DNA of 64,000 nucleotides from Stutzerimonas stutzeri (GCF_024448715.1 NZ_JAMOHZ010000001.1:558001-622000), one strand, 5' to 3'; shown: positions 19,402 through 32,057, counted from the first letter of the stretch. Program-made: numbers and translations. Notes: generated by a model from the letters alone, not told the origin.

Positions 19402-20379
19402 TTGAAATGGACCACACTGGCGCTGGCAGTTCCTTTGCTGAGCGCCTGCGGAGGCTCGCTTTCCGCCCTCAACCCGGCCAGCCCAATGGCGCGGCAGGTG
19501 GCGAATGTCTGGTGGGGGATGTTCGCTTTCGCCACGCTGGTGCTGGTAGCCGTGAGTGCCCTATGGATCTACGCATTGGCGCGCAAACCGCGCAAGACCA
19601 CTGATGAACAAGCGATACGACTTAATCGGCGCTGGGTCATAGGCGGCGGCATCGTGCTGCCAAGCGTAAGCATCATCGTGTTGTTGATATTTGGCATCCC
19701 GACCGGGCGCAGCATGATTCCGCTGCCGGTCGAGGGCGAGCAACCATTAAAGGTCGAAGTCACCGGCCATCAATGGTGGTGGGAGGTGCATTACCCCGAC
19801 AGCGGTGTTACCACAGCCAATCAGCTGATCATCCCGGCTGGCCGTCTTGTGGACGTGCATGTCACCAGTGCCGATGTCATTCACTCGTTCTGGATCCCAC
19901 GGCTTGGCGGCAAGATGGACATGCTGCCCGGGCGGACCAACATCATTCGTATCGAAGCAGGGCATGCCGGAATATTCCATGGCCAGTGCTCCGAGTTCTG
20001 CGGCCTGCAACATGCGCATATGAAACTGCATGTCGAAGCGTTGGACGAATCCGGTTTCGGCGAATGGATCGCGGCGCGGGAAAATCTCAACTTTACGCAG
20101 CGCGCGCCCGGCGAGGCAGGAGAAGTCTTCCAGAACCGCTGCGGCCAATGCCATCGCGTCGCGGGGATTACCGACGGCAATCGCGCACCGGATCTTACCG
20201 ATCTGGCAACACGGCCAAGCCTAGGCGCGGGCGTAATCGACAATGATGAAGAAGGCCTCCGCCGCTGGCTGCGTGAACACAAGACGCTCAAGTTCGGCAA
20301 TGGCATGCCTGCCCACGACGACGTTCCGCCTGAAACCCTTGACCAGATCGCCGATTGGCTGGAGACGCTCGCTCCATGA
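19402..20379 (+). CDS. coxB: caa3-type cytochrome c oxidase subunit II with fused cytochrome c domain
   Basis: About 325 residues. A lipoprotein-type signal (LALAVPLLSAC, lipobox LSAC) is followed by two membrane helices (~35-58 and ~75-95). The cupredoxin domain carries the CuA ligands in HSFWIPRLGGK and GQCSEFCGLQHAHM. The C-terminal ~90 residues form a mono-haem cytochrome c with CGQCH and a later Met ligand candidate (GNGMPAHDD). This fusion defines caa3 oxidases, which take electrons directly from cytochrome c or a c-type complex. The start is uncertain: no ATG with a ribosome site fits. TTG at 19402 gives the shortest sensible lipoprotein signal; CTG at 19369 would give a more basic one. 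It overlaps subunit I by four bases. Confidence 0.88.
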   Translation: MKWTTLALAVPLLSACGGSLSALNPASPMARQVANVWWGMFAFATLVLVAVSALWIYALARKPRKTTDEQAIRLNRRWVIGGGIVLPSVSIIVLLIFGIPTGRSMIPLPVEGEQPLKVEVTGHQWWWEVHYPDSGVTTANQLIIPAGRLVDVHVTSADVIHSFWIPRLGGKMDMLPGRTNIIRIEAGHAGIFHGQCSEFCGLQHAHMKLHVEALDESGFGEWIAARENLNFTQRAPGEAGEVFQNRCGQCHRVAGITDGNRAPDLTDLATRPSLGAGVIDNDEEGLRRWLREHKTLKFGNGMPAHDDVPPETLDQIADWLETLAP

Positions 20380-22907
20380 CTTATTTCGATAGAAGCAGCG
20401 CGCCCTCTACGGACCCGGATCAGCTCCACGACCGATTCAACGATGTCTGGGGCAACCCGCGCGGGTGGCGCGCGCTGACCATCGTCAACCACACCAGCAT
20501 TGGCCTGCGCTTTTTGATTACCGGCGGCGTGTTCTTCCTGATCGGCGGCTTGATGGCGATGCTGATCCGCACCCAGCTCGCCCTGCCCGGCTACGTATTG
20601 ATGGAGCCGGAGGTCTACAACCAGGTCTTCACTATGCATGGCTCGGTGATGATGTTTTTGTTCGCCGTACCAATGATGGAGGGGCTGGCGGTCTACCTCA
20701 TCCCGAAGATGCTCGGTGCACGGGATCTAATCTTCCCGAGGCTGTCTGCGCTCGGTTATTACTGCTATCTCTTCGGTGGCATCATTCTGCTTTCCAGCGT
20801 GTTTCTCGGCGTGGCGCCCAAGGCCGGCTGGTTTATGTATACGCCGCTGTCGAGCTCGTCGCACATGCCCGGCGTCAACTCCGATTTTTGGCTGCTGGGT
20901 ATTACGTTCGTCGAGATCTCCGCGGTGAGCGCCGGGGTCGAGTTGGTGGTGTCGATCTTGCGCACACGAACCAACGGTATGGCGCTGCACAAGATGCCGC
21001 TCTACGCTTGGTACATCCTTGTCATGTCGCTGATGATCGTTTTTGGTTTTCCGCCATTGATCCTCGGCAGCATTTTGCTGGAGCTTGAACGCGCGGCCGG
21101 GCTGCCGTTCTTCGATACCGCCAAGGGCGGCGACCCGGTGCTTTGGCAGCATCTGTTCTGGCTGTTTGGCCATCCCGAGGTGTACATCATCTTCCTGCCG
21201 GGCGCCGGCATCGTCTCGACGTTATTGCCGGTGTTTTGCCAACGGCCACTGGTGGGTTATCGCTGGGTGGTACTCGGCGTGCTGACGACCGGCTTCCTGA
21301 GCTTCGGCCTCTGGGTCCACCATATGTTTACCGTGGGTATTCCTGCACTGGCCCTGGGCTTCTTCTCGGCGGCAAGCATGCTGGTTGCTATCCCTACGGG
21401 AGTGCAGATATTCGCCTGGATCGCCACGCTCTGGCTGGGCAAACCGGTGTACCACGTACCGATGCTTTGGCTGGTGGGCTTCCTAATTGTCTTCGTCTGC
21501 GGCGGGCTGACCGGTGTGATGGTCGCCCTGGTGCCCTTCGATTGGCAGGTGCACGACACTCACTTCGTCGTTGCGCATATGCATTACGTGCTGGTCGGCG
21601 GCATGTTCTTCCCGTTGATGGCCGGGCTGTATTACTGGCTGCCGCATTTCTCAGGACGCATGCCCTCGGTACGGCTCGGCCGCTGGGGCTTCTGGCTGGT
21701 ATTCATCGGTTTTAATGTGACCTTTCTGATCATGCACTGGACTGGCTTGATCGGCATGCCGCGCCGGATCTATACCTACGACACGGGCCTGGGCTGGGGC
21801 ATGCCTAATCTGGTTTCGTCGATCGGCAGCTTCATCATGGCCATCGGTATTGCCACCATCCTGCTGGATATCGTATTGCACTTTCGCTTTGGCCAGCCCG
21901 CGGAGAAAAACCCGTGGAACGCCGACACGCTGGAATGGGCCACTAGCTTGCCACCGAGCCCATATAACTTCGTCAGCCTGCCGAACATAAGCGAGCGTCA
22001 TCCACTATGGAAGGACCCGGATCTACCGGACAGCATTGCTCGCGGCGAACACGCATTGACGACCATAGACCATGGCCGACGGGAAACCTGGGGCACAGAC
22101 CCGTTGACAGGCAAAGTGCGCGAGATCATTCACCTGCCCGGCAACAGTTGGTTGCCATTCGTGGCCTCGGTGTTTCTCGCCGTGCTCTGCCTGAGCCTGT
22201 TAAACAAGTTCTACTGGGTAGCCCTCATCGCGACCATCGCAACGTTAATCGTGTTGTTCCGCTGGTCCTGGGAAAACGGCGCACATCCGGCCGCCGCACC
22301 GGACGCGCATACCCAGCCCGGCGAGCCGCCGCTGCATTCGCGCACCTTCGATGGCCCGGGGCTGTGGGGCATGGGCGTGACGCTGCTGGCCAACGGCACT
22401 ATGTATCTGTCGCTGCTGTTCGGCTGGTTTTATCTATGGACAGTGTCGCCGGACTGGCAGGTGCCGGAACAGTCGAACCTGAACGGCTGGCTGATGCTCG
22501 CCAGCGCCGTTCTGCTGACAGTCGGGACGCTATGGATGCGCATAGTGCCGGCGCGATTGCGCCGCGGTAACAGTGACCGGTTGCTGGGAAATCTCTGCGC
22601 CGTAGCAGCCATCGGCCTGATGCAATGCGCCACGCTATTGTGGGTGTTGCTCGGGGCCAATCTGCAGATAACCGAAACCGCACATGATGCAGTGATCTTC
22701 GTGATGCTGGCCTACAGCCTGATTCTTTGCGCCCTGGCAACGATCCTTACCATATTGCAGGCGATGCGGGTGATGTACGGCTATGTCGGCGACAAGGCAC
22801 CCTACGAAACCGTGGTTGTCGAGCAGCTCTGGTATTACAACCTCGGCGTGATCTGGAGCGCCTACGCTGCAATCGTCCTGTTCCCGACCGCGTTGGGAGC
22901 CGCCTGA
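20376..22907 (+). CDS. coxA: Cytochrome c oxidase subunit I/III fusion (caa3 type)
   Basis: An 843-residue polytopic inner-membrane protein. Residues ~1-560 are subunit I, with haem and CuB ligands in FTMHGSVMMF, LFWLFGHPEVYI (His cross-linked to Tyr), WVHHMFTVG and HDTHFVVAHMHYVL. Residues ~620-843 are a subunit III-like domain (GLWGMGVTLLANGTMYLSLLFGWFYLW onward) joined through a loop containing PLWKDPDLP. It reduces O2 to water while pumping protons. ATG at 20376 overlaps the subunit II stop (ATGA). Fusion of I and III is known in caa3 and ba3-type clusters. No CtaG or haem A synthase gene is nearby, so haem A and CuB insertion factors must be encoded elsewhere. Confidence 0.95.
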   Translation: MTYFDRSSAPSTDPDQLHDRFNDVWGNPRGWRALTIVNHTSIGLRFLITGGVFFLIGGLMAMLIRTQLALPGYVLMEPEVYNQVFTMHGSVMMFLFAVPMMEGLAVYLIPKMLGARDLIFPRLSALGYYCYLFGGIILLSSVFLGVAPKAGWFMYTPLSSSSHMPGVNSDFWLLGITFVEISAVSAGVELVVSILRTRTNGMALHKMPLYAWYILVMSLMIVFGFPPLILGSILLELERAAGLPFFDTAKGGDPVLWQHLFWLFGHPEVYIIFLPGAGIVSTLLPVFCQRPLVGYRWVVLGVLTTGFLSFGLWVHHMFTVGIPALALGFFSAASMLVAIPTGVQIFAWIATLWLGKPVYHVPMLWLVGFLIVFVCGGLTGVMVALVPFDWQVHDTHFVVAHMHYVLVGGMFFPLMAGLYYWLPHFSGRMPSVRLGRWGFWLVFIGFNVTFLIMHWTGLIGMPRRIYTYDTGLGWGMPNLVSSIGSFIMAIGIATILLDIVLHFRFGQPAEKNPWNADTLEWATSLPPSPYNFVSLPNISERHPLWKDPDLPDSIARGEHALTTIDHGRRETWGTDPLTGKVREIIHLPGNSWLPFVASVFLAVLCLSLLNKFYWVALIATIATLIVLFRWSWENGAHPAAAPDAHTQPGEPPLHSRTFDGPGLWGMGVTLLANGTMYLSLLFGWFYLWTVSPDWQVPEQSNLNGWLMLASAVLLTVGTLWMRIVPARLRRGNSDRLLGNLCAVAAIGLMQCATLLWVLLGANLQITETAHDAVIFVMLAYSLILCALATILTILQAMRVMYGYVGDKAPYETVVVEQLWYYNLGVIWSAYAAIVLFPTALGAA

Positions 22908-23266
22908 TGAAGTATCGTCGCACTTCGATCTTTCACCCTGTACAGATCCCGTTCGGGCTGACGATCTGGAGCCTCTGGTTTGCTGCCATGTATGGCTCTC
23001 ATGCCGTAGTCTGCTCGATTGCTCCGCCTGACCCTAATCAGGGCATTTTCAACTGGCTGAACGCCAGCTTCGGAGCTCTGACATTGTTGGTCGTCTTGCT
23101 GCTGCTTTGGTTAGGGCGCCGTTCCTGGAAGCTGTCGCGTCCGCCGCATGATCTCAACGAGCGCCAGATCTTCGTCACTAAGATTTCCTCGGGCATCCAC
23201 TTCATTGCAGCGTTGTCGACGGTATTCGTCGGGCTTCAGCTGGCTTTTTTGCCGCCATGCGTATGA
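22907..23266 (+). CDS. Small membrane subunit or accessory protein of the caa3 oxidase
   Basis: A 119-residue protein with three probable membrane spans (IPFGLTIWSLWFAAMYGS, FGALTLLVVLLLLWLG, ISSGIHFIAALSTVFVGLQLAF). Its start overlaps the subunit I/III stop by one base (TGATG), so it is translated from the same message. Position and size fit a subunit IV-like or assembly component. I do not recognise a named family with confidence. Confidence 0.75.
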   Translation: MKYRRTSIFHPVQIPFGLTIWSLWFAAMYGSHAVVCSIAPPDPNQGIFNWLNASFGALTLLVVLLLLWLGRRSWKLSRPPHDLNERQIFVTKISSGIHFIAALSTVFVGLQLAFLPPCV

Positions 23267-23268
23267 CT

Positions 23269-23291
23269 CGATGGGTTACACCCATCCCACG
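23269..23291. repeat. REP-like palindrome between convergent genes
   Basis: GATGGGT-tac-ACCCATC forms a perfect 7-base-pair hairpin flanked by CCACG on one side. It sits between the convergent ends of the oxidase small-subunit gene and tusA, where it could act as a two-way terminator. The layout resembles the GTGGGC REP family at 10.9 kb, but the bases differ. Confidence 0.6.
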
Positions 23292-23311
23292 GAGATCAGG
23301 TCTGAGGGAGA

Positions 23312-23563
23312 TCAATCGGTCTTCTTGCGAATCCAGTAGAGATAGGTGCCTTCTTCGGCGTGCTGCTCCACCAGTTCATGGCCGAGGAAGACGCAGAACT
23401 TAGGGATATCGCGTTGGGTGGACGGGTCGGTGGCGATCACCTTGAGCAGTTCGCCGCCACCGAGGCCGCGCACCTTGTTGTGCAGCATCATTACCGGCTC
23501 AGGGCAGTTGAGACCGCTGGCATCGAGCACCGCGTCGGCGAACAGTTCAGCAGATTGAGACAT
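23312..23563 (-). CDS. tusA: Sulfur carrier protein TusA
   Basis: An 83-residue sulfur-transfer protein that passes persulfide sulfur from cysteine desulfurase towards 2-thiouridine synthesis in tRNA and towards molybdenum cofactor. It has the family core [20 protein letters not shown], where the Cys of CPxP is the sulfur carrier. ATG at 23563 has GGAGCC six bases upstream. It follows rlmM on the same strand, as in P. aeruginosa. Confidence 0.94.
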   Translation of the reverse strand: MSQSAELFADAVLDASGLNCPEPVMMLHNKVRGLGGGELLKVIATDPSTQRDIPKFCVFLGHELVEQHAEEGTYLYWIRKKTD

Positions 23564-23628
23564 CACAGGCTCCATAAAACAGGTCGGCATTGTCGCGCAG
23601 ACGGATCGTGTGGTCACCAGGCCCAGCG

Positions 23629-24678
23629 TCACAGCCGACGCAAATGGCAGGTCACTTCCTCGCGGTCATGGTAAAGCTGCTTGCAGCCGATGCTGGCCTT
23701 CACCCCTCGTTCGGCAAGCCCATCTGCGATGCGTTCCAACAGGCGTTTCACCTCGGGGTAACGCTGCTTCATAGGCAGTTTGAGGTTGACCACAGCCTCA
23801 CGGCACAGGCCCTCGCCAATCCAGGCTTCCAGCAAAGCGGCATTTTTCGCCGGTTTCTCGACGATATCGCAGACCATCCAGTCCACAGGACGCTTGGGAC
23901 GGAAGGCAAAACCATCCGCGCGGTAATGCCCGACCAGCCCTGACTCAAGCAGCGTCTCGTTCATTGGCCCGTTGTCGACCGCCATTACCTCTATATCTCG
24001 ATTGACCAGCTGCCAGGTCCAACCACCCGGCGAGGCGCCCAGGTCCACCGCGGTCATGCCCGCAGCCAGCCGCTCATCCCACTTATCGCGTGGAATGAAG
24101 TGGTGCCAGGCCTCTTCCAGTTTCAATGTCGACCGGCTCGGTGCCTGCCGCGGGAATTTCAGACGCGGAATGCCCATCGGCCACATGGCGCTGTTATCCG
24201 CTTCGGCGACGCCAAGGAATACCTCACGCCCGCTCTTGAAGGTCAATAGCAAACGCGGGCCGTCACCGCCCTCGCTCAATCGGCCTGCCTTTGTCAGCGC
24301 CTTGCGCAACGGTGCCTCGAACTTGCGGCAGAAGTTCGAAAGTTCCTTGCCATCGTTGGTGTCCAGCACTTCCAGCCAGAGGCTGCCGCACACGGGATAG
24401 GCTTGGAGATGTTCGAGCAACACGCCGATTCGGTCGGCTTCGGGTAAGGCCAGATAGTCGCCACGAGCCCATTGCCGGGGGAAGATCAGCCGGGCGAAGC
24501 GTGTGCCGCGCATCAACCGCTCCGCGCCACCCTCCTCGCTGCAGACGAACTCGGCGCAAGCGCTTTCCGGTTTCGCCTTGGCGTAACCGGCCACACCAAG
24601 GCGAGCGGCCTGATCGCTGATCTCGGCGCAGACTTCGTTTTCAAAGCCCGGTCGGCAATGCAGCAGCAATGTTTTCAT
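23629..24678 (-). CDS. rlmM: 23S rRNA 2'-O-ribose methyltransferase RlmM
   Basis: A 349-residue enzyme that methylates the ribose of C2498 in 23S rRNA. The N-terminal part ([20 protein letters not shown]) is the THUMP-like RNA-binding domain. The C-terminal RrmJ-type Rossmann domain has the SAM motif [15 protein letters not shown] near 220 and the catalytic surroundings [11 protein letters not shown] and [10 protein letters not shown], giving the K-D-K-E set. ATG at 24678 starts exactly at the family start. It is transcribed divergently from acnA. Confidence 0.96.
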   Translation of the reverse strand: MKTLLLHCRPGFENEVCAEISDQAARLGVAGYAKAKPESACAEFVCSEEGGAERLMRGTRFARLIFPRQWARGDYLALPEADRIGVLLEHLQAYPVCGSLWLEVLDTNDGKELSNFCRKFEAPLRKALTKAGRLSEGGDGPRLLLTFKSGREVFLGVAEADNSAMWPMGIPRLKFPRQAPSRSTLKLEEAWHHFIPRDKWDERLAAGMTAVDLGASPGGWTWQLVNRDIEVMAVDNGPMNETLLESGLVGHYRADGFAFRPKRPVDWMVCDIVEKPAKNAALLEAWIGEGLCREAVVNLKLPMKQRYPEVKRLLERIADGLAERGVKASIGCKQLYHDREEVTCHLRRL

Positions 24679-24982
24679 GGTACGAACCCTGTAGTCGGCG
24701 CGACGGTGCAATGGCGTGCGAGCGCTCTGCGACCAAAGCCGCACATCATAGCCGAGTGGGGAACCCGAGGCGTGCTGCCCCGGTCCAGTGAACAGTTAGC
24801 TGGAATCAATCGAGCGAATACAGCCCCGTCAGCGCCTGCAAAAAATGCCGAGGCAAGAATTTCATCGCCGTCGACGCCAGTCGGCGGCCAGTTTCGTGGC
24901 GAAACACTTCGCCAGGGGCTAGTTTCAACACAACGCTCCCCATCTCAGTCAAGCCCGACCGTGCGGGCACAAGGAGAGACGA
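24679..24982. other. 304-base divergent gap between rlmM and acnA
   Basis: No gene. It must hold the promoters of rlmM and acnA. A strong ribosome binding site, AAGGAG at 24971-24976, serves acnA. A small hairpin, GTTTCG-tgg-CGAAAC, lies at 24891-24905. No confident -35/-10 pair or regulator box was found. Confidence 0.5.
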
Positions 24983-27658
24983 ATGCCATCCCTGGACAGC
25001 CTGAACTGCCGTCGAAGCCTCGATGTGAACGGCAAGACTTATCATTACTACAGCCTTGCTGAAGCGGCGAATCAATTGGGCGACATCAGTCGTCTACCGA
25101 CCTCCCTCAAGGTTCTGCTGGAGAATCTGCTGCGCTGGGAGGATGACGTCACGGTGCGCGCCGATGACTTCACTTCGTTGGCGGTGTGGCTGAAGACCCA
25201 CACCTCCGAACGCGAAATCCAGTACCGCCCCGCGCGCGTGCTGATGCAGGATTTCACCGGCGTGCCTGCGGTCGTCGATCTGACCGCCATGCGCGATGCC
25301 GTGTCCCGAGCCGGCGGCGATCCACAACGCATCAATCCGCTGTCACCGGTGGATCTAGTGATCGACCACTCGGTGATGGTCGACCGTTTCGGCAGCGACA
25401 AGGCGTTCGAGCAGAACGTCGACATCGAAATGCAGCGCAACGGTGAACGCTACGAGTTCCTGCGCTGGGGTCAGCAAGCCTTCGATAATTTCCGCGTGGT
25501 GCCGCCGGGCACCGGTATATGCCACCAGGTCAACTTGGAATACCTGGGCCAAGTGGTGTGGACCAAAGAAGAAAACGGCGAAACCATCGCATACCCGGAC
25601 ACCCTGGTCGGCACCGATTCGCATACAACCATGATCAACGGCCTCGGCGTGCTGGGTTGGGGCGTGGGCGGTATCGAGGCGGAAGCGGCCATGCTCGGCC
25701 AGCCCGTGTCGATGCTGATTCCAGAAGTAGTCGGCATGCGCCTGACCGGCAAACTCAACGAAGGCGTGACGGCTACCGATCTGGTACTCACCGTCACGCA
25801 GATGCTGCGCAAGCAGGGGGTGGTGGGCAAATTCGTCGAATTCTTCGGTCCCGGCCTCGACAACCTTCCCCTTGCCGACCGCGCGACCATCGGCAACATG
25901 GCACCCGAATACGGCGCGACCTGCGGTTTTTTCCCGGTGGATCAGGTCACGATCGATTACCTGCGCCTGACCGGGCGCGACGAGGACCGCATCGCGCTGG
26001 TCGAGGCGTACAGCAAGGCTCAGGGCATGTGGCGCGACAGCAACTCACCGGACCCGGTGTTCACCGCCACTCTGGAACTGGACCTCAGCCAGGTGCAGCC
26101 TTCTCTCGCCGGACCCAAGCGTCCACAGGACAGGGTTTCGCTGGGTGACATTGGCGCCAACTTCGATCTCCTACTGGAAACCAGTGGCAAGACTCAGCAA
26201 GCCAACAGCTCGGTGCCCGTAGCTGGCGAGGATTTCGGTCTCAAGCATGGCGCAGTCGTCATCGCGGCGATTACCTCCTGCACCAACACTTCCAACCCCA
26301 ACGTCCTGATGGCCGCCGGACTGGTGGCAAAGAAGGCGCTCGAACGCGGTTTGAAGCGTGCGCCCTGGGTGAAATCCTCCCTCGCGCCCGGCTCCAAGGT
26401 CGTCACCGATTATCTAGAGCGCGCCGGGCTGACTACCTACCTGGATCAGCTTGGTTTCAATCTCGTCGGTTATGGCTGCACCACTTGCATCGGCAACTCC
26501 GGACCGTTGCCCGAGGCCATTGGCCAAGCGGTCACCGACAACGATCTGATCGTGTCCTCCGTGCTCTCCGGCAACCGCAACTTCGAAGGACGCGTGCATC
26601 CGCTGGTGAAGGCCAACTGGCTGGCTTCGCCGCCGCTGGTGGTGGCCTTTGCGCTTGCCGGTACAACCCGAATCAATATGGATAAGGACCCACTCGGCTA
26701 CGACGAGCAGAATCAGCCGGTCTACCTCAAGGACATCTGGCCGACCAGCGCCGAAGTAAACGAAGCGGTCAGCAAGATCGATGGGCAAATGTTCCGTACA
26801 CGCTATGCGGACGTATTCAGCGGCGACGAGCATTGGCAGTCCATCGCAGTAACCGCTGGCGATACCTATAAATGGAACAGCAATTCGAGCTATGTGCAGA
26901 ACCCGCCGTTCTTCGAGGACATCGGCCAACCGCTGGTGCCGCCAGCAAATGTCGAGAATGCGCGCATTCTCGCTCTGTTTGGCGATTCCATCACCACTGA
27001 CCACATCTCGCCAGCTGGCAACATCAAAGCCAGTTCGCCCGCCGGTCTGTACCTGCAGCAACTGGGCGTAAAGCCGGAAGACTTCAACTCCTATGGCTCG
27101 CGTCGAGGCAATCATGAAGTGATGATGCGCGGGACCTTCGCCAACATCCGCATCAAGAACGAGATGCTGGGTGGCGAAGAAGGCGGCAATACGTTTCATC
27201 AGCCGAGCGGAGAGCGCATGTCGATTTACGACGCGGCAATGCGCTACCAGACCGAAGGCGTGCCGCTGGTGGTGATAGCCGGCAAGGAGTACGGCACCGG
27301 CTCCAGCCGCGACTGGGCGGCCAAGGGCACCAACCTGCTCGGGGTGAAAGCTGTGATCGCCGAAAGCTTTGAGCGCATCCACCGCTCCAACCTGATTGGC
27401 ATGGGCGTGCTGGCGCTGCAATTCGTGGGTGATCAGACGCGCAAATCATTAAGCCTGACCGGTAACGAGACGCTCTCTATCCGAGGTCTCAGTGCCGACA
27501 TCAAACCACGTCAGCTCCTGACCGTGGATGTGGAGCGCGAGGACGGCTCACGAGACACTTTCCAAGTGCTCTGCCGCATCGACACGCTCAATGAAGTCCA
27601 GTACTTCAAGGCCGGCGGCATTTTGCATTATGTCCTAAGACAGTTGATCGAAGCCTGA
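24983..27658 (+). CDS. acnA: Aconitate hydratase A
   Basis: An 891-residue monomeric aconitase of the AcnA/IRP1 type that interconverts citrate and isocitrate in the TCA cycle. The [4Fe-4S] cysteines are in [12 protein letters not shown] (near 435) and [12 protein letters not shown] (near 500). The N-terminal domains carry [14 protein letters not shown] and [22 protein letters not shown], and the swivelling C-terminal domain has [15 protein letters not shown] and [16 protein letters not shown]. Length fits the family. A strong terminator follows. The gene is next to aer, as in P. aeruginosa. Confidence 0.98.
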   Translation: MPSLDSLNCRRSLDVNGKTYHYYSLAEAANQLGDISRLPTSLKVLLENLLRWEDDVTVRADDFTSLAVWLKTHTSEREIQYRPARVLMQDFTGVPAVVDLTAMRDAVSRAGGDPQRINPLSPVDLVIDHSVMVDRFGSDKAFEQNVDIEMQRNGERYEFLRWGQQAFDNFRVVPPGTGICHQVNLEYLGQVVWTKEENGETIAYPDTLVGTDSHTTMINGLGVLGWGVGGIEAEAAMLGQPVSMLIPEVVGMRLTGKLNEGVTATDLVLTVTQMLRKQGVVGKFVEFFGPGLDNLPLADRATIGNMAPEYGATCGFFPVDQVTIDYLRLTGRDEDRIALVEAYSKAQGMWRDSNSPDPVFTATLELDLSQVQPSLAGPKRPQDRVSLGDIGANFDLLLETSGKTQQANSSVPVAGEDFGLKHGAVVIAAITSCTNTSNPNVLMAAGLVAKKALERGLKRAPWVKSSLAPGSKVVTDYLERAGLTTYLDQLGFNLVGYGCTTCIGNSGPLPEAIGQAVTDNDLIVSSVLSGNRNFEGRVHPLVKANWLASPPLVVAFALAGTTRINMDKDPLGYDEQNQPVYLKDIWPTSAEVNEAVSKIDGQMFRTRYADVFSGDEHWQSIAVTAGDTYKWNSNSSYVQNPPFFEDIGQPLVPPANVENARILALFGDSITTDHISPAGNIKASSPAGLYLQQLGVKPEDFNSYGSRRGNHEVMMRGTFANIRIKNEMLGGEEGGNTFHQPSGERMSIYDAAMRYQTEGVPLVVIAGKEYGTGSSRDWAAKGTNLLGVKAVIAESFERIHRSNLIGMGVLALQFVGDQTRKSLSLTGNETLSIRGLSADIKPRQLLTVDVEREDGSRDTFQVLCRIDTLNEVQYFKAGGILHYVLRQLIEA

Positions 27659-27685
27659 GCGCCACGCATCCCTGGCGCCCCTTCA

Positions 27686-27724
27686 ACGCCCGCTCGCAAC
27701 ACTGTTGCAGCGGGCGTCTTGTTT
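27686..27724 (+). terminator. Rho-independent terminator after acnA
   Basis: A long stem, ACGCCCGCT pairing with AGCGGGCGT, extends through the inner pair GCAAC/GTTGC around a three-base loop, then CTTGTTT. It lies 28 bases after the acnA stop and before the aer promoter. Confidence 0.88.
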
Positions 27725-27845
27725 CTGCAAATGTTTGTCGGTTGATGCTCAACTGATTGGTTTTGCTGCCGTTAATAAGACATGGCTTGCCGTCATCGAC
27801 TGCCCAAGAACATCAAAACCATCCCGAACTGCCAGGCGTACCCTC

Positions 27846-29414
27846 ATGCGAAACAACCAGCCCATCACTCAGCGTGAATATGCATTCCCAGAGCAGCAGC
27901 GGCTGATTTCCACCACGGATCTCAAAGGCCAGATCAGCTACTGCAACGACATATTCGCCGAAGTCAGCGGCTTCGAGCGCGGCGAATTGATCGGCTCGCC
28001 GCATAACCTGATCCGTCACCCGGACGTGCCAGCCGCCGTTTTCGCCCATATGTGGCGGACGCTTAAGGATGGCAAACCCTGGATGGGCATCGTCAAGAAT
28101 CGACGCAAGAATGGCGACCATTACTGGGTCAACGCCTATATGACGCCCATGCTCGATCTGCAGCGCAAGATCGTCGGTTACGAGTCGGTTCGCACCAAGC
28201 CCACGCGTGAACAAGTGCAGCGGGCGGAGGCACTTTATGCGCGACTCAATGCGGGCAAGAGCGGCGTGCCACGTCGCGACAAGTGGCTGCCCGTCGCAGT
28301 CAATTGGCTGCCGTTCATTTGCATCAGCCAGATCGGTTTCATGGTCGGTTTATGGCTCGATCACATCTGGGGGTTCGCATTGGCTGCGCTGCTTTCCGTG
28401 CCGCTGGGACTCGCCGGGCGGCATTGGCAGATGCGCGGCATGAGCCGGTTGGTAAGGCTGGCCGAACAATCAACGAGCGACCCGCTGATCGCTCAGATGT
28501 ACACCGACAGTCAGGGCGCCGAAGCCCGGCTGGAAATGGCGATGCTCAGCGAACATGCACGATTGAAGACCTGTCTGACTCGTCTTCAAGACAGCGCCGA
28601 GCAGCTTCAGCAGCAAGCCAAGCGCGCAGATGAACTGGCGCACAGCTGTTCCGACGGTTTGGCGCGTCAGCATCACGAGACCGAGCAGGTCGCCACGGCC
28701 ATTAATCAAATGGCCGCAACGACTCAGGAGGTTGCCGGCAACGTAGCCCTGGCGGCCGGTGCCACCGAAGAGGCCAGCCGGCTCGCCGCCGAGGGCCGAG
28801 AAATCAGCGCACAGACCCGCAGGGCCATCGAGTCGCTGGCCAGCGCGGTGACAGAGACGGGCGATGCGGTTTCAGCGCTGGCGAAGAACAGCGACGAAAT
28901 TGGCACCGTCGTCGATGTGATCAAAAGCATTGCCGACCAGACCAACTTGCTTGCGCTCAATGCAGCCATCGAAGCAGCTCGCGCCGGGGAAAGCGGTCGT
29001 GGCTTCGCGGTGGTAGCCGACGAGGTCCGCCAACTGGCCCAGCGCACCGCTACGGCCACAGGCCAGATTCATCAACTGATTGAAAAACTTCAGCTGCAGG
29101 CACGCCAGGCCGTTGAAACCACAGAACAGGGCCGCGCTCAGGCGAGCCGTGGCGTGGAGAGGGTAATCGACGCGGACAAGGCGCTCGCCGGCATCAGCAC
29201 CGCGGTGGAAAGCATCATCGATATGACCTCGCAGATCGCCTCGGCGACCGAACAGCAGAGCGCGGTAGCCGAGGAAATCAGCCACAACGTCAGTAATATT
29301 GCCCGCCTCGCCGATCAGACCGCGGGTGATGCACAAAGCTCGACGTTGCTCTCCGAGGAACTGGCCGCAACCGCGCAGTCCCAATACACCCTGGTGGAGC
29401 GCTTCAACCGCTGA
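27846..29414 (+). CDS. aer: Aer-type aerotaxis/energy-taxis receptor (PAS-MCP)
   Basis: A 522-residue chemoreceptor. Residues ~10-125 are a PAS domain like that of Aer, expected to bind FAD and sense redox state ([54 protein letters not shown]). Two closely spaced membrane helices follow ([19 protein letters not shown] and [16 protein letters not shown]), with almost no periplasmic loop. The C-terminal half is the MCP signalling coiled coil with the hairpin tip [37 protein letters not shown] written across two motifs: [16 protein letters not shown] and [15 protein letters not shown]. It steers swimming through CheA/CheW. ATG at 27846 gives the normal family start. Its end overlaps the convergent hydrolase gene by 11 bases. 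Confidence 0.9.
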   Translation: MRNNQPITQREYAFPEQQRLISTTDLKGQISYCNDIFAEVSGFERGELIGSPHNLIRHPDVPAAVFAHMWRTLKDGKPWMGIVKNRRKNGDHYWVNAYMTPMLDLQRKIVGYESVRTKPTREQVQRAEALYARLNAGKSGVPRRDKWLPVAVNWLPFICISQIGFMVGLWLDHIWGFALAALLSVPLGLAGRHWQMRGMSRLVRLAEQSTSDPLIAQMYTDSQGAEARLEMAMLSEHARLKTCLTRLQDSAEQLQQQAKRADELAHSCSDGLARQHHETEQVATAINQMAATTQEVAGNVALAAGATEEASRLAAEGREISAQTRRAIESLASAVTETGDAVSALAKNSDEIGTVVDVIKSIADQTNLLALNAAIEAARAGESGRGFAVVADEVRQLAQRTATATGQIHQLIEKLQLQARQAVETTEQGRAQASRGVERVIDADKALAGISTAVESIIDMTSQIASATEQQSAVAEEISHNVSNIARLADQTAGDAQSSTLLSEELAATAQSQYTLVERFNR

Positions 29415-30096
29415 ACGATCGGTTATCCAGAAACGCCGCGACTGCGTCCGCGGCGTTATCGAGATGCTGATCGTGAGTCAGTCCCGATCGTTTCAGAGGC
29501 TTTAGATCATGGTCGGCGGTTGCCAGCCAGCTGAGGCGAATCGCCGGCGATAGCGGGTATCCGGCGACCGTATTCCGGTCACCCAGCGCGTCGCGCTCAC
29601 CCTGAACAATCAGGGTCGGCGTACGTAGCTCGGCAAGATGCGCCACGCGCGGCTTCTCTGGCTTTCCTGTGGCATAAAAGGGATAACCCAGACACACCAG
29701 CGCATCAACCTCCAGCTCATCGGCCAGGAGGCTGGCCATCCGTCCGCCCATCGATTTTCCACCAATCGCCAGCCGCCCTGCGGTTTGCTGTCGGACATAG
29801 CCATAAACGTCCCGCCATTGTTGTAGCAGTAGCGCCTGAGGGTTCGGTGGACGTTTGCGCCCGGTATGGCGCCGCTCTGCCATGTAGGCGAATTCGAAAC
29901 GGAACACCTTGACTCCACGCGCGACGAGGCGCTGGGTCATCTGCGCCATGAACGGGCTGTCCATCGGCGCCCCTGCGCCGTGCGCGAGGATCAGGCTCGC
30001 GCAGGCTTCGTCGCACGGAGAATCGACCCTGACGAGCGGAACCTCGCGTCCCGGTGTGCACTGATCGCCCTGAATATTAGTCATCTCAACTTCCAT
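29404..30096 (-). CDS. Alpha/beta hydrolase (dienelactone-hydrolase/Tex30-like)
   Basis: A 230-residue cytoplasmic alpha/beta-fold hydrolase. [16 protein letters not shown] is the oxyanion-side strand and turn, [17 protein letters not shown] holds the nucleophile elbow GxSxG (GKSMG), and [13 protein letters not shown] holds the likely acid, followed by the His-containing [13 protein letters not shown]. This matches the KANL3/Tex30-like group of small bacterial hydrolases, whose substrates are unknown. ATG at 30096 has AGGAAA upstream; ATG at 30084 is also possible. Confidence 0.85.
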   Translation of the reverse strand: MEVEMTNIQGDQCTPGREVPLVRVDSPCDEACASLILAHGAGAPMDSPFMAQMTQRLVARGVKVFRFEFAYMAERRHTGRKRPPNPQALLLQQWRDVYGYVRQQTAGRLAIGGKSMGGRMASLLADELEVDALVCLGYPFYATGKPEKPRVAHLAELRTPTLIVQGERDALGDRNTVAGYPLSPAIRLSWLATADHDLKPLKRSGLTHDQHLDNAADAVAAFLDNRSFSG

Positions 30097-32047
<1,951 letters not shown>

Positions 32048-32057
32048 GGAGCCGAGC

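Noticed and set aside
27735..27760. TTGATGCTCAAC upstream of aer as a possible Anr box
   Set aside because: The second half-site is AACTG rather than ATCAA and the spacing is wrong; only a short TTGA/TCAA palindrome remains.
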